From Notospermus geniculatus (Eukaryota > Nemertea > Pilidiophora > Heteronemertea > Lineidae): DNA of 64,000 bases. The stretch spans positions 3,251 through 67,250 of the forward strand of contig NMRB01002490.1 of the NCBI GenBank assembly GCA_002633025.1, given 5' to 3'. The notes under the pieces are model-generated. The model worked only from the letters and a program-made list of their open reading frames with translations, searched no databases and was not told the DNA's origin. A program made the position numbers and the translations under genes. Every line of letters begins with the position of its first letter. Positions within the stretch are counted from its first letter, which is position 1. Below, in pieces: positions 12,078-24,391 of this stretch.

Positions 12078-12268
12078 AGTACTGTGAACCGTCAAATTTT
12101 CACATGCGTTTTATTTTCACAATTTTCACAAATCTAGTGTCAAACATGAACCTAAAACGCACGAAAATTTCATTTCCAATGCACTAATCATTAGTTTCCT
12201 GCAGCAAATGCAGAATTTAATACAAGAATACTAGACTTTGGAAACACGCAAATTCGCCAACTTTTAGC
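12078..12268. mobile_element. Degraded MITE of the TACTGTAAACCGTGAAA family
   Basis: It starts TACTGTGAACCGTCAAATTT at about 12078 and contains the family-specific interior (TTTTATTTTCAC..., CGCCAACTTTTAGC), with the CG dinucleotides largely decayed. The right terminus is eroded. It lies just upstream of the first visible UNC45 exon. Confidence 0.5.
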
Positions 12269-12313
12269 CTCAAAAATTTTTATGTGTGACCTGAATTTCA
12301 TGACTCATTTTAG

Positions 12314-15300
12314 AGGATGACACAAAGGAATTATTGGACGAAATTTTCAGTGCCTTGCTGAAGATGCTTCCGAGTAGGAAGACATCGGGATTTGGCCGTG
12401 ATTCCGCCATGGAGCTCCTTATAAAGAATGTCACCAGAGCTGATGGTTTGGCTTGGACGGGAAAATTCATCGAGACTGGAGGTAGGAAGTACATGTAGCA
12501 GTGATTTTGAGTTGGACTCGTGTCGGAGAGACCATGGGTTTGATTCTCATTGGCAGTTGCCACTTTGTACTTTTGATGGGTCTGAATGAAGAAGTGCATT
12601 TGCAGAGGTATCTGCAAAAGACGGTTCCATTGAATTCAGTTTGTTGTGTTTTAAGGTATTCAATGCGTCCTTACCGTGGCCGGTACAATCAAACAGCACA
12701 AGACGTTGGAGATCACAGAACAGACGCCGATGCATTCGTCAATGCTTCTGTCGAAAGTCTACGATGACACAACAGGTGATAAAGAACGTGAAAAGTACCG
12801 TGCGGCATGTGAGAACCATTTTGTCGAGTTGCTGGGAGACGAGCTCATGGAGTCAAAGTTGGAAGCAGTGGAAGGAATATGTGCATTGTTGAGGGTAGGT
12901 TATACTGCATACTGCTGAAGTGGGCAACTTGCTCACAGCAGCACTTTCTTTAGAAGTGGATTCAGGACGGACTCTGGAACACAAGCAGTGTTTCCGCCAG
13001 AGGGGGATGGCTGGGTTTCCTCTTCCATTACTTTTTTTAGCCAAAGTAAAGAAAATCCCTATTGTTCAATAACGTTAAACAGCGTGTTCAATAGGGGTTT
13101 TCTTTACTGTGACTAAAAAAAGTAATGGAAGAGGAAACCCTGGATGGGGGATGTCCCCCTTAAAAAGTCAAAATTTGTGTTTTCGACCAAGAATTCTGTC
13201 AGATTTTCTCTTTATCCCCCCCCCCTTTAAAAAAAATCCTGGCAGAAACACTGACTGACAAGTGGTGTACCCTCCCCCTCCCCCTATGCCACAAAAAGTA
13301 TGTTTTTTGCCACGTTATTGAGTGTTTTCAGAGAAGGGAACACCTCTTCATAATGCAGTACATGTAATAGTCTGAAAACTTCCTTGAAATTATTTTGCCC
13401 CTTTTCATCTTTACAGGGTCCTTTTGATGCAGGGAATGCTATTCTGGCACGAGAGGGTATCCTGCCTATCATGTTAGCGATGGCAAATTCGGAGAATCTC
13501 GTACACCAGGTAATGGTCCAGTTGATTAGTTCAGTGTGGCTGCTCCATGAGCCATTTTGAAACTTCATCAGCAGACGCAATGGCAAGGAACAGCAGACGG
13601 CACCTTCAGTGGGATTTTTTTCCTCCTGCATATCAAACAGAAAAATATTTGAAGAAAATTTTTCTGTCTAAACTTTTTAGAAGATATTCCTTCAAAAGTT
13701 ACAAAAATTTCTTTGTGTACATCTCAAAATATGCATATTTGGGTGAGATAGAATTTCTGAATAGCCCACACTGGTTCTGAGTTACCGGTACTCTGCTAAA
13801 TGTATATTGTTGAAAATGCCAAGTTTCATCCCGGTCCAGCCATATACCGGTAACACATGTAGTTAAATATACCGGAAATCATCATATGGTCAATCTAATG
13901 TTTACCGTACTTTATTTTAAAGCCCCACTGTATTGAATCTGAAAAACGCAAATCATCGCCGCGATTCTTGACGTCAGTGCACGACGTGTAAAATGTATTG
14001 CGCTCTACCTGAATACATTAGAGCCCTCCCTGCAGATTTTTTCATTGTGTGCTGAAAACTAGGCCTTGATTCTCGGAAATACAAGGTTTTTTTTGGACTT
14101 TCACGATGCTATGAGACCTCGACCAGCATTCTCCCAACACTTTGAAAATCCAGTAAAATTCAATACTGTGGGGCTTTAAATTACCGGTATCTGTTCCAGC
14201 GAGTTGCCATTGAAGCGTTGGTGCTGTCAGCCTCAAAGAAGGACAAGTGTAGTGGAATCATAAAGGATGCTGTACCCATCCTCAAAGCACTCTATAATTC
14301 TAAGAATGATGCAATCAAAGTGCGCGCTCTTGTGGTAAGTTAGGAAATCAGTGTCACGTCACAATAGGAGCTGTCAGTGAGTTGACCAATAGGTGTCACT
14401 ACGGCCCAATTCAGTGCATATAGCGTACCCATTCATTCTTGATCGAGCACCAATCACATGGATTTTCCTGTGTATTGGTCCGCTAGAACTTTGCTGCCTT
14501 TTTTGGCAATACGCGCGGCTGACTGCTCCTACTGGTTTGACAGTTTCTATTTAAATTCGCTCATTGTTATCTTTACAGCTAGTAATGCTGTATTTGGTGC
14601 TCACCTCTCAATGCACTATTTTATTGAAAACTTTCCCCATTTTCTGCAAGTCATCCTAAGTTTCATGAAAATAAATCACGTTGATTACAGGGTCTTTGTA
14701 AACTTGGATCTTTTGGTGGCACAGACGCGAGCGCGAAGAGTTTTGCAGAAGGTTCTACACTGACACTTGCCAAGGCATGCAGAAAGTAAGTCAAAACATA
14801 CACTCCATACTGCTTTGAGCTGTCAACAAGGCCAATGGTCTATTGTACATGAGAGAAGTTAAGATCTGCTCCAATACTGACTCTCACTCCAACTCCCAAG
14901 TTCTTAAATTCAGATATTTCAAGTCAGAGATCAGAGAGCAAACCCCTCTCCCACAACTGTCAACCTGCACTTTTTCATCTTCTCTGTCATGCCCCCCTCC
15001 GCCCCTACTGCCTGCCCCTGGTGCAGTTTTACCATGAAATTTTACGGGTGTTTTTCGAAATGTTTCAGATTCCTGAATGACCCTCGGAAGGACATTGACC
15101 TAAGAAAGTGGGCAACGGAGGGCCTAGCATATCTGACTTTAGATGGTGATGTGAAGGAAGAATTGGCAGACGACACGCAGGCATTAAAATCAATTATTGA
15201 TCTTGCTAAGGTAATATTTTTCACTTTTACATATTGTTCTAGACAGACTGTGTCAAGTACACTGCCACAAATATTACGGTACCCAAGTTATAGACCTGTG

Positions 15301-18300
15301 CAATCTAGTTCAAGATCCACTTTGTGGGAAGTATAACAGTCCGTCTGCCCAAGTGCATATGACGCAACATGAATTTACATAAACCATCTCTGCTAGCTCG
15401 CTACCCCTTCAACAGCTGACCTCATCATCAGCTTGGCTGTCAGAGTGGCATAGTTGGAACAATGTTGCCTTTCACCTCTGAGGTTCTGGGTTTGACCCCT
15501 GGCCCAACCCGCTCTTCATGTTATAGAGTGGAAGACTCTCTTTCGCAGTGCAGATCTTTTCTGGATATGGTGGTTTCCTTCTGCTTTTCATTAAATTCAC
15601 TATAAATTGTCTATGTTGTTGATAATGCCACATTCGGCTTTTGATTCAACATTTTCAACTTGACGACAAGTGAAGGATTTTTTGTGGAGCGCATGACATT
15701 TTTGGTGCATTTTCCCTTACCACAGCCAATCGCATTGTTTCTTTTCACAGACGCCGTACGATACCAGGCTAGGAATGGATGGCGATGATAAGAAACCGGA
15801 TAGTGCAATCTTATACCCGGCTGTGCAGGTGTTCGTCAATCTGACTAACACCTATGATAAACCGGACGTCATGCCCGAGATGGTGGAATTGGCCAAATTT
15901 TCAAAGCAACATGTGCCAGAGGAGCATCCAAAGGTGAGTAATGCAAAAATAGTGCACAAAAATATTGAACCTGCAAAAAATTTTATCACTTATGACTTTT
16001 TTCTTGCAGGATAAGGAGGAATTTGTCAAAGTGCGCGTGGAAAAATTGGTGAAGGCCGGGATGTGTTCAGCGTTACACGAGTTGGCGAAGACGGACAGTC
16101 CTAGCAGCAGAGAGATGCTGGCAAGGTAAGACAAAATATTCCTGGCCACAAAGTCACTGGCAGTGGCAATTTCATAAAAAAGAATATACCTCCCAAGTCT
16201 TGCAGAAACCCTCTCACATAGGTATTCATTAGAAAAGTACTCACTGAGAGCTTTCCAATGAGTACCTTTGTGGCACTTCTCATTTTGGGCATATTTTTAT
16301 TTTCAACAAAATTGGTCTTGGCAGTTGAAGGGTTATTGAAAAGATGTCAGCTGTGGACATTCCACTTGAATGTTTCTCTGCAGTGGGGATCAGTTGGATA
16401 AGGGGAAGAGCACAGAACTCATGTCATTCCATGCTGTGGCAGTACTCCCTCCTTATCGACAATTTTCATTTTCTCCAGAGTTTTCTTGGCAGTCACCTCC
16501 GATCTGTCGCACAGAGGGTTGTGTGTCCAACAGGGAGGAGCCAAGGCATTAATTGCCCTTTCCTTGGAGGGGACACCAGAGGGGAAAATGAGGGCCGCAC
16601 AGGCTTTGGCTAAAATTGCCATAACGATGAATCCTGAAATTGCCTTCCCTGGACAGCGGGTGAGTTCGGTTTGAAACAATCACTTACACAAGTTACGAAT
16701 GGCTGTCAGAGTGACGCTGTGGGGCCTGTCAGCTCTAAGGGGCCTGGGACCATATTCATGAAGCCTTTGCAACTTTGCGTTCACGCAAATCTTGTAAGGC
16801 AGTCAGTGAACAACAGGGCGCATGTTGCAAAACGATACATTTGCCTGCTCGCAAAGTTGCGAAGGCTTTGTGAATATGGCCCCAGGTTCGCTTGACTTTC
16901 AGATCACTGATGTTTTATTCCTCTTTCAGAGCCTTGAGGTTGTGCGGCCACTGATCCAATTGCTTCACATTGATTGCTCTGGTTTACAAAATTTCGAAGC
17001 ACTCTTGGCACTGACCAACTTGGCCTCCATGTCAGATTCAGTCAGGTAGGTTTATTGTCCCATCCCTCCGCGGAGCAAATGGGGGGTTTGAAAACTTGAT
17101 CATCCATCTGTGCATCAGCGCGTCCGTTCATCTATCTGTGAACCAATGTTTTGTGAGCCAGATTACAACATATGTCTAAAGCGAGGTTCATTGGCGCGCA
17201 GATTTTGCCCGATTCAGGTCCGTAAAAAATCGACCAAATTGACTTTTGCGTTGTCGTATCCAGAAAACTAGGGGCAAACGGACTGGAAACAGACCAGATC
17301 CGTGTGCCGATGAATCATGCTAAAGGCACTGACACCATAATTTCTCCACAGATTGGAGAGACATTCTCGTCTGCTTCATAATTTCTTGTAATCTGTTTCA
17401 GGCGGAGGATTTTGAAAGAGGGTGGCGTCTCGAATGTTGAACACTGGATGTTCGAAGAACATGAGCTTATCAGACGTGCAGCAACCGAGTGTATGTGCAA
17501 TCTTGTCATGTGCGAGGATGTAAGTACAATGTATTTCTTTCAAGTACCGGTTATGAATCGAGAGCCTAGTGGTAAGTTCGACATCACTATTTTAATAGGC
17601 CTAGATACAACTGTGGTTACCAGAGAAAACCTGCGCTATCAAGAAACGTCAACAAAGAAACCGTGCAGCATGCCGGTTCTCCCGCACAATTTCTGTGTGG
17701 ACGTTCACTGAAATAGCATTGAACTCATTGGCTTGCTGGTTCTGGTGTGAACATGCTTGAAACTGTTCTGCCACATTTCCAGGTTGCCAAACTTTTCCAT
17801 GGCGAAAACGACCGTGTCAAAGTATTGGTACTGTTCCTTGGTGAAGAGGACCCACTACTGGTCCAGGCAGCTGCTGGTGCTCTGGCCATACTGTCATCAT
17901 CAAGAGAGGTGTGCAATAAGATTGTTCAGGTAAGTGTTTCAGTGTTCAGGGGTGTCGGTTAAGGGAGGGCCCCGTAGACATTGTGTTGAACTGATAACAG
18001 GTCAAATTGAATAGAAATGACCAATTCGGGGTTGAACTTTGGTGTCCCTAATAGAGAGGCGTCCTCGTGGCAGAGGTGTCTGGTAAGGGAAGTATTGTAT
18101 TGTATTTGGTTCTTCCATCAGGACCAAAGCCAGAGTATTATTGGCCCTGTAAGTATAGAAAAGGCCATATCAAGCTGCTCGTGTTCCTCACTTGAATGGG
18201 GTCTTTTCTTGCCCTTGCAAGGATTAGGATTAGCTTTTGCTATATAGGTTAGGAAAAAAAGTTGGTCATAATGGATATATTGGTTAGGAAAAACAAGTTT

Positions 18301-18762
18301 GCATCCTGGCTTACTGTCCCATGTGGCGGACATGTAGAGCCAGAGATGATTAATCCCATATGGCCCAGGCTGGATTCTAACCCGGGACCTGCCGCTTGCC
18401 AAGTGGATGTGATAACCACTAGGTGCCAAGGCTCAAGGGCGGTTTGCTGTATGTCGCATCAAACGAATTTTTGCAATTTTCTTCCAGGTGAAGGACTGGT
18501 ATTCGAACTTCTCCAGATGACATTAGCCAATGAAGTACCTGCCATCCAAGAACGTGGTGCATACATCCTATTGGGGATGTTGTCTGCGGATGAGGAACTC
18601 GCCAAGCATCTTGTGGAGTCGCAGCTTTTTGAAGTCCTGTTGGCGGTTTCGCGTATCGAGGATCCAGAGCGAGTAAAAGCTAAAGATTATGCACAGAAAG
18701 CATTGGAGAAGGCGGAGGAGTGGGGCCTGGTGAAAGCAAACAAGGAGGGAGCAAAGAAATAA
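12314..18762 (+). CDS. UNC45: UNC45 myosin chaperone, C-terminal part (UCS and ARM repeats); 5' end missing
   Basis: Hsp90 co-chaperone that folds myosin heads. Exons: 12314-12481, 12656-12894, 13417-13509, 14200-14334, 14691-14785, 15069-15210, 15751-15933, 16010-16125, 16479-16659, 16930-17045, 17402-17519, 17783-17929 and 18488-18762, about 670 residues. The family is recognised from [79 protein letters not shown] and [18 protein letters not shown], the armadillo-like UCS domain. UNC45 proteins are usually ~930 residues with an N-terminal TPR domain; no TPR coding is found upstream, and the first exon starts in mid-codon. Exon 12 ends in phase 0 at the strong donor GTAAGT, but exon 13 needs phase 1. 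Using the GT four bases later (exon end 17933) restores [13 protein letters not shown]. All other junctions are in phase. UNC45A versus UNC45B was not assigned. Confidence 0.93.
12497..12575 (+). mobile_element. tRNA-like SINE head fragment in UNC45 intron
   Basis: Box A-like GAGTTGGACTCGTGTC and box B-like CCATGGGTTTGATTCTC lie 30-odd bases apart. It is a short fragment with no clear body and was not judged a functional tRNA. Confidence 0.35.
12981..13262. mobile_element. CAGGGTTTCCGCCAGA-family element, copy 2, with an inner hairpin
   Basis: The outer ends CAGTGTTTCCGCCAGAGGG (12986) and CCTGGCAGAAACACTG (to 13253) are inverted repeats. ACAAG flanks both sides (12981-12985; 13258-13262 after an extra ACTG), again a probable 5-bp duplication. 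Inside, 13012-13141 is a second hairpin with near-perfect ~55-bp arms (GGGTTTCCTCTTCCATTAC and complement). Located in UNC45 between exons 2 and 3. Confidence 0.75.
13917..14180. mobile_element. TIR element AAAGCCCCACTGTATTGAAT in UNC45 intron
   Basis: The left end TTTAAAGCCCCACTGTATTG and right end CAATACTGTGGGGCTTTAAA are imperfect inverted repeats around a ~220-bp interior without an ORF. The right end stops 20 bp before the exon 4 acceptor at 14198-14199, so the insertion nearly touches the splice site. Confidence 0.7.
15436..15610 (+). mobile_element. tRNA-derived SINE in UNC45 intron
   Basis: Box A-like CAGAGTGGCATAGTTGGAAC and box B-like GAGGTTCTGGGTTTGACCCC are followed by the common body (TTTTCTGGATATGGTGGTTTCC). 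Same family logic as 7716 and 54856. Confidence 0.65.
16745..16884. mobile_element. GGGCC-type hairpin MITE in UNC45 intron
   Basis: Arms GGGACCATATTCATGAAGCC and its near-complement (GGCTTTGTGAATATGGCCCC) enclose ~95 bp containing CGCAAAGTTGCG words. It belongs to the class of short hairpins with GGGCC-like ends found throughout the window. Confidence 0.8.
17930..17937 (+). promoter_or_regulatory. Tandem 5' splice site GTAAGTGT after UNC45 exon 12
   Basis: Two GT dinucleotides four bases apart (17930 and 17934) form a GYNNGY-type overlapping donor. The first matches the donor consensus, but only the second puts exon 13 in frame. Confidence 0.55.
18105..18432 (-). mobile_element. tRNA-derived SINE, minus orientation, in the last UNC45 intron
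   Basis: Read on the minus strand from 18432, it has box A-like CCTAGTGGTTATCACATCC and box B-like GGTCCCGGGTTAGAATCC. The body is shared with the minus-strand SINE at 52320-52815 (words CATATGGGATTAATC, CCCATTCAAGTGAGGAACACG and GGCCAATAATACTCTGGC). It ends ~56 bp before the exon 13 acceptor. Confidence 0.75.
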
Positions 18763-20640
18763 ACTCATAAGAGACGTGGAATGTGTGAATCTCAGCCGTA
18801 TGAACAAAAACATATCCTAGTATTCTTTTTTGTACGAGATTTGTGATTGGTGGTTGTCAAGCGTGATGATGAATACTCACCAATCAGATTGCTTCTTTTA
18901 CTGAGTGTTGGCAATCTCCATGAGGGGTGTCCACCAATTCATTTATCGATTGATATGGCTGGCTGGCCTTGAGAAAAAGTCGTAAAATTTCTGGAAATTA
19001 TAAATGATAATTCCGAATCTTTCTTATCCTTAAACGGTGCTATATCACTGCAGTATTTCATTTTGTGTTGTTAAGAGCCTGTCTGCTAAAGTCCTGCCAA
19101 AAGTATGCAATGTATTGCAAGTTTTTTTCCAGATTAAGGTGTTCATGAAGAAGGTCCCAGTCCAATCGTACCTCTAAGAATTGAGCCGTACAAAACGATG
19201 AGCAGTCGTTTGCATCACTGGTCAAAGCTTCAGCCAAGGAAACAGCAATACTGGTCAAAGCTTAAGCCAAGGAAACAGCAATGGTGAATTGCCCAATAAG
19301 AGCCAACTCGTACGATGTGGAGGATGCCAATGAAGACAACTTTGCTATAATCTTATCACTCGTATTTAGGACAAATTTCTCTGTAATTATGGTACATACG
19401 CTGCTTTCTATTTATTGCAATACAACTCAATTTATGTACATGTATGCCTACTGTGTTGTTCTATCTTCTTCACTGACCATGCGGACTCGTGTTATTTTTC
19501 CCTGCATTCCTAAATATTTCAACAGCAACTGTTTTGAAAGAGTAAAGTACTTGATAAACTCCTACCGCAGTTTCAAAGCGCTACCCACTACGTTACCTGC
19601 TGCAAAGCGCTACCCACTATGTTACCCGCAATCTGAAGCTACTTGAGTTGATCGATCCGCAAAATACACTAATAGCCGGTGTTAGCTGTCCGATTCGGGG
19701 AAACCAAGCTGGGAATCTGCCGCGAGTATGAATATACAGTGTACATTTTATATCCAACAAAGAATAACACAAAATTTATTGTACATTTTGTACATGTATC
19801 GTATGCCCAATCAGAAAGTGTGTTATGGCAGTGTTGGTTGAACCTGTGATGATGGCTTACGATTGGATCTCTGGTCAAACAGCACCATCTATTGATGATC
19901 CTTCACTTTTGGTGCCAATCATGCCCGTGTTTTAGTGGGTCTATACCAACTGATCACCAAGGACAAGTGTAAGTTCGTGAATATTGAATCGAAAGCCAAG
20001 TTCTGAATATGGCATCATTACCGCGGTACTTTTATATTACCCTTTCCTCACCTTTTGGCCAGTGTTCACCTGAGAGAGGGTACTAATTAAATACCCTCAA
20101 AGGAACAGAAAACGGGGCATTTTCTTCAATAATAATTTTTCTTTTTCACTGAAAAATCTGCCTCCACACCTTTTCTGGCAGACCATGTTGGCCTTGTACA
20201 TGTACTCATTCGATGTTGCCTGAATACTGTTATTGACCTCATCGACAGCATTTGAATGGTCTGTCGGCGCCAATCAGTCTTCTGGGGGAAGGGAGAATTT
20301 GACAGTATGATTATGCTTTTCATGGTAGGGTACACTAACTCTTAAGCACAAGTGCACATCTATGTATGGTATTATTCATGTGCTGCGCAAAAAACCAACA
20401 AACAAAATGTGAAAAATTATGACACAACTTTATTTACCCACAAAATGAGACCAAAATGATACACACACCACTAAATGAAGGGTTTTTGTCACAAGAGAAA
20501 TGATTGGGAGGATTGGCACTATTGCCTAGATACTAACTAGCCAATCAAAATGTTCGTACTGTTGTGCCACTACAAACATGTTGCGATTTCAATGAATTTG
20601 ATTGTATTTGATTTGGAATAAAAATGAATGTCGTCTTCTC
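18763..20640 (+). other. UNC45 3' UTR and flank
   Basis: No coding signal after the TAA at 18760-18762. Two short tandem duplications are visible: a 37-bp unit containing CTGGTCAAAGCTT around 19217-19280, and a ~26-bp unit GCGCTACCCACTA at about 19578-19626. The likely poly(A) signal is AATAAA at 20617-20622, followed by a T-rich stretch. That would make the transcript overlap the ZNF706 3' end. Confidence 0.4.
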
Positions 20641-22366
20641 ATGACATGTCAAGAGCTTCTTAAAATGCTATCAGAACTGGATCATTGGATTGAAGCTATC
20701 TGTAAGAGTCCATAGGAACTGGATTATTTGCTCCAAATTATCTGTTAGAATTTATAAAGAATACCGGTACCTGTCACTGACGCTTCCAGTGGCAAATGGC
20801 AGAAATATGTACAGAAATTCTCAACTTCCAGTATATATGAACTCATGATAAAGAAGACTATTAAAATTCAGCAACATTTCCAGCAGCAAATGGTCAGAAA
20901 ACATGATGAAATTCTCAGACAAGTGATAGGTCGAACGGTGGCACCAATATAATGAAAACATGACTCAAAACAGGGACAGTTGGGAATCACCAACATTACA
21001 CATTTGTGAAATTGAATATTCTCACATGATGCCTTAAAAAGGGGGTAATTTGTGATTTTTCTCCTACACTAAGAAAGTACTGGTACTTTAGTACAATCTT
21101 CACATTAGGGAAGGCGACATAAATATACAGTTTTATTTACAAATATAGACGTAAAATGATTATCTCTGAGTACAATTCTGGAGCACGGCTTTTCCGTAAA
21201 TTTGGGATGCATACTTACAACCAACACAACAAGGTGAACAATATCTCTGCAAAACGTGGGACAAAAATATCTGAAATACAGACAACTGTGTTGCGCCCTT
21301 AAGTACTGTACATGCTGAGGAGATTCTGCACAGAACACATAGTTCACATGATAACTTAACCGTTAACCCTTTCATGCCGCGGTAATTTCATCAAAAACAG
21401 AAAAATTTACAGGTACATGGTTCTAAAACAGGTACAGAACTCTGTCCAGAGGCATCCACTGGGAAGTACTCATTGAGAGCTTGCCAATGAACACCAATTT
21501 GCCAATGTTTCGGCAGTTTCCGCTCTTATACATATTTTCTAATTTGACAAAACATACCTCCCGGCAGTGTAAGAGTTATCAGTGTATCAAAAACTCCAGT
21601 TGTCATGGCTGATGTGACAACCCTTGAAAATGGATCCAAACTTCTTCCACAACGACTCACTAAAACATTATGAAATTGCGTACATGTAAAACCTTTAATC
21701 AGACACTTTTCCTTTGCTAATGACTGTTTTGATGTCTAAATAGCAGCACAGTTTGAAATCACCCTCAGTGGCTCTGGGGGTTTTACAGACAACTACAGGG
21801 CCATAACTTTCTATACAAGAACACATGTAGAAAACACTGTCAACTTTTCAAACGGAACAAAGAAACTTTGAAAATCCCATGATGCTTGATTCTCATAATA
21901 AGAGGACAAGCTCAGAATTTGAGGAAGAAAATTGTCAAGTTCATAATATATCCATCTAAGAAGGCACGAATCCCAGAGATGTCTTGCAATTCTTTTTTTC
22001 CTTTTTGAAATCGAAACACGTAATTCGGATGAAAATATGTTCAATGTAGCAGGATGAATCGAGGTGACATCTTCTTGGACCCTGAAAAATAGATGATATT
22101 TTCAATTAGAAGAGAATCCAATATGGCCAGCATAGCTGCCATCTTGGATGAGTGGCAGTGCTGGTCATTAAAAGGAACCGTCATTGATAGTGGCCTAGCC
22201 CTCATGAAATATTCAATGTCGATCGCTCAAAGTTTCTCAAGATAATTGATGGAAACCAAATTTGTGCTAGCCACCATCTTGGATGAGCAGCAGTGCTGGT
22301 CATGAAAAGGAACCTTTCTCAGTTGAACGAGTGCTGTAAGTCGTGACATTATCATATCCTACCTCA
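20429..22366 (-). other. ZNF706 3' UTR
   Basis: Downstream (minus strand) of the ZNF706 stop there is no coding signal. Reverse-strand AATAAA signals lie at 20434-20429 and 21137-21132. A ~45-bp direct repeat (CCATCTTGGATGAG, then GCAGTGCTGGTCAT, AAAAGGAACC) occurs at about 22137-22183 and 22271-22318. Confidence 0.4.
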
Positions 22367-22763
22367 TTACTGCTCCGCCAACTCTGCTGGAAGTTCATGT
22401 TTCGGATGTTTACTTTCAAAGTGCTGTTTATACGTCTTTGGATCAGGCATTTGAGACTGAAGTTTGAAAAAAAATTCATTATAGATGAAATGTGGTGAAT
22501 TTAAACACCTGGGTAGAAAAAATTCAATGCAGATTGAAATCTTTGTACATCCCCTAAGTTTGCAACGTTCCTATCTGAAGTCCTCTGACCTGGGCCTGTC
22601 CCTTTTGAGGTCTCCACACAATGCTTACCTTACATACAGAGCACTGAAAAACAAGGGCAGCTTTTGCAGCCGCCTTTTGATTGTGACCCTGAGATTTCTT
22701 TAGTTTTTGCATCTTTTCTTGATTCTTCTGTTGCGATTGAATCTTCTGGTGTCCACGAGCCAT
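22367..22763 (-). CDS. ZNF706: ZNF706, small C2H2 zinc-finger protein
   Basis: Two coding exons on the minus strand, 22763-22629 and 22456-22367, joined in phase across a GTAAGC...CAG intron, encode 74 residues (human ZNF706: 76). Residues 1-35 are a basic, Gln/Lys-rich stretch (MARGHQKIQSQQKN, then KAAAKAAL) of the SERF/4F5-like kind. Residues 41-62 form a single C2H2 finger, CSVC with the histidines in YKQHFESKH. MPDPKTYKQHFESKHPK is nearly identical to the vertebrate protein. The gene is tail-to-tail with UNC45. ZNF706 has been linked in vertebrates to translational control and exit from pluripotency; nothing here tests that. Confidence 0.96.
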
Positions 22764-24391
22764 CTTGTTTTTAGATCTGTTGCAGTGTTACCACTGTTCG
22801 CTAACTACAAATGGGGAAACTGAAAAAGATAAAAAGGAAGGTTTATTTGTGCAAGTTCGAGCTTAGGTTCTCACGCACCAGGGTAGCTACCGGTGTGTAG
22901 GTTGAGGCGCATTTAATGGCGAAAGTTAAGTCAACCAATTATTATTAATTATGGGGGGATGACAGCCACATAGCGACATAGGCCTAACACTCAATGACCA
23001 CCACAGCAGACAGTGTAGCTTAGGCTAGGAGCAGACTGCACGGAAAAACCATGGACCATGGTCGTCATCCCATCCAATTAAATGCCAATGGCCCATTTAG
23101 GCATATGCCCACCAGTCACCACCAAAACAAAAAAAACAAAAGAAAACGACGACATTTATTATATATTGTGACATACCGGTACAGGGACTCTTTTTGCCTG
23201 CCATATAAAGGTCATCTGATATCTATGATCGATGACTGCACAATGACTACTACCTTCAATCATGCTTTATGTGCACTCTCTGTACATTTCTGTGTATACA
23301 GTATACATGGTATAGCCTATACTGTGTATGCATGCATGATGCATGTATTATGTACTGCAGGTCTGTAGAGTGGCAGTGTAGACCAGTCAGTCCGACTCGA
23401 ATTTCGCTCGATAAAACCATTCAAATGGTCTCGGATCGATTCACCAGCAGATACTTTTATCTAAACTACACGATCATCCCAACCAATCAATACGATTTCG
23501 ATTACATGGACCAAAACTTACTGAATTTAAAAGGCAAATGTGGTTCACGCGTTCAGTTTATTTCACAACCGGAAACGTAGCTGGGACAGTGCCTCCTATC
23601 GGTTAGAAGCTAAACTAAACAAGGCAAGAGGCTAGAGGAAGGGCAAAGTGGCGGAGCCGGATACGGATCCATCGCCCATACCTGAACCAAACAAACAAAA
23701 ACAAACAAATTTTCGTCGCAAATTTTTTGCCCACGCCATGCCATCATGCACGCCGACTGACAAAATTTCAATTTATTTCTTACCACCAGCATCTTGAATT
23801 CCTTTGATAGCTGCAATGAATGCCACGGCCAATACAGACGTTTGTAGTTGGTAAGAATACCTAGGCCAAAGGCCATGCCAGTGTCCAGCAGGTTCTATCA
23901 CAGGTTTTGTGGTGGTTAGATACTACCATGACTAGGGGACCACAGGTCCTTACACACTTCACTGAGAATGTGTTGAAAGTGTGTAAGGACCTGTGCTCCC
24001 CTAGTATAATATCTAACCACAAGAAGACTGTGGTTTCATGACATGCAGACATGCATGAATGATGATTCGTCCTTAGTCTCGTGCCACCAACCAGACTCTT
24101 GCAATTTCCAATAAATTTCCAATTTTAGTCTGACCGACGTCAACGAATGAATGAGGGGAGGGACTGGTTGTGTGAGACTAATTAATATGAATCCCTGCTG
24201 TGGGATGATGCATTTTGTCATGCAGCATTATTGCATGGGGATGTGAAAAATACCCCGCCCCCGCCCCCGCCCCCACACTTTTCTTTCATCTTTGACAGTT
24301 CCCCTTTCAATTTCCTTTTGCAGAACAACCACAAGAAAACTATACTTCTAATTTTTTCTGGTTAAAATTAATTTTCAACTAAAACTAGGCT
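22764..24391. other. ZNF706 upstream region and intergenic DNA
   Basis: A pyrimidine-rich stretch and AG just upstream (minus) of the ZNF706 start suggest a 5' UTR intron. A hairpin element lies at 23911-24022 and a short (CCCCCG)n run at about 24253-24275. No convincing exon is seen; ORFs here lack homology or splice context. Confidence 0.4.
23911..24022. mobile_element. Short hairpin MITE (GTGGTTAGATA ends)
   Basis: The left arm (GTGGTTAGATACTACCATGA, CTAGGGGACCACAGGTCC, TTACACAC) and right arm form a near-perfect stem of ~45 bp with a ~20-bp loop. It is AC/GT-balanced and non-coding. Confidence 0.8.
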
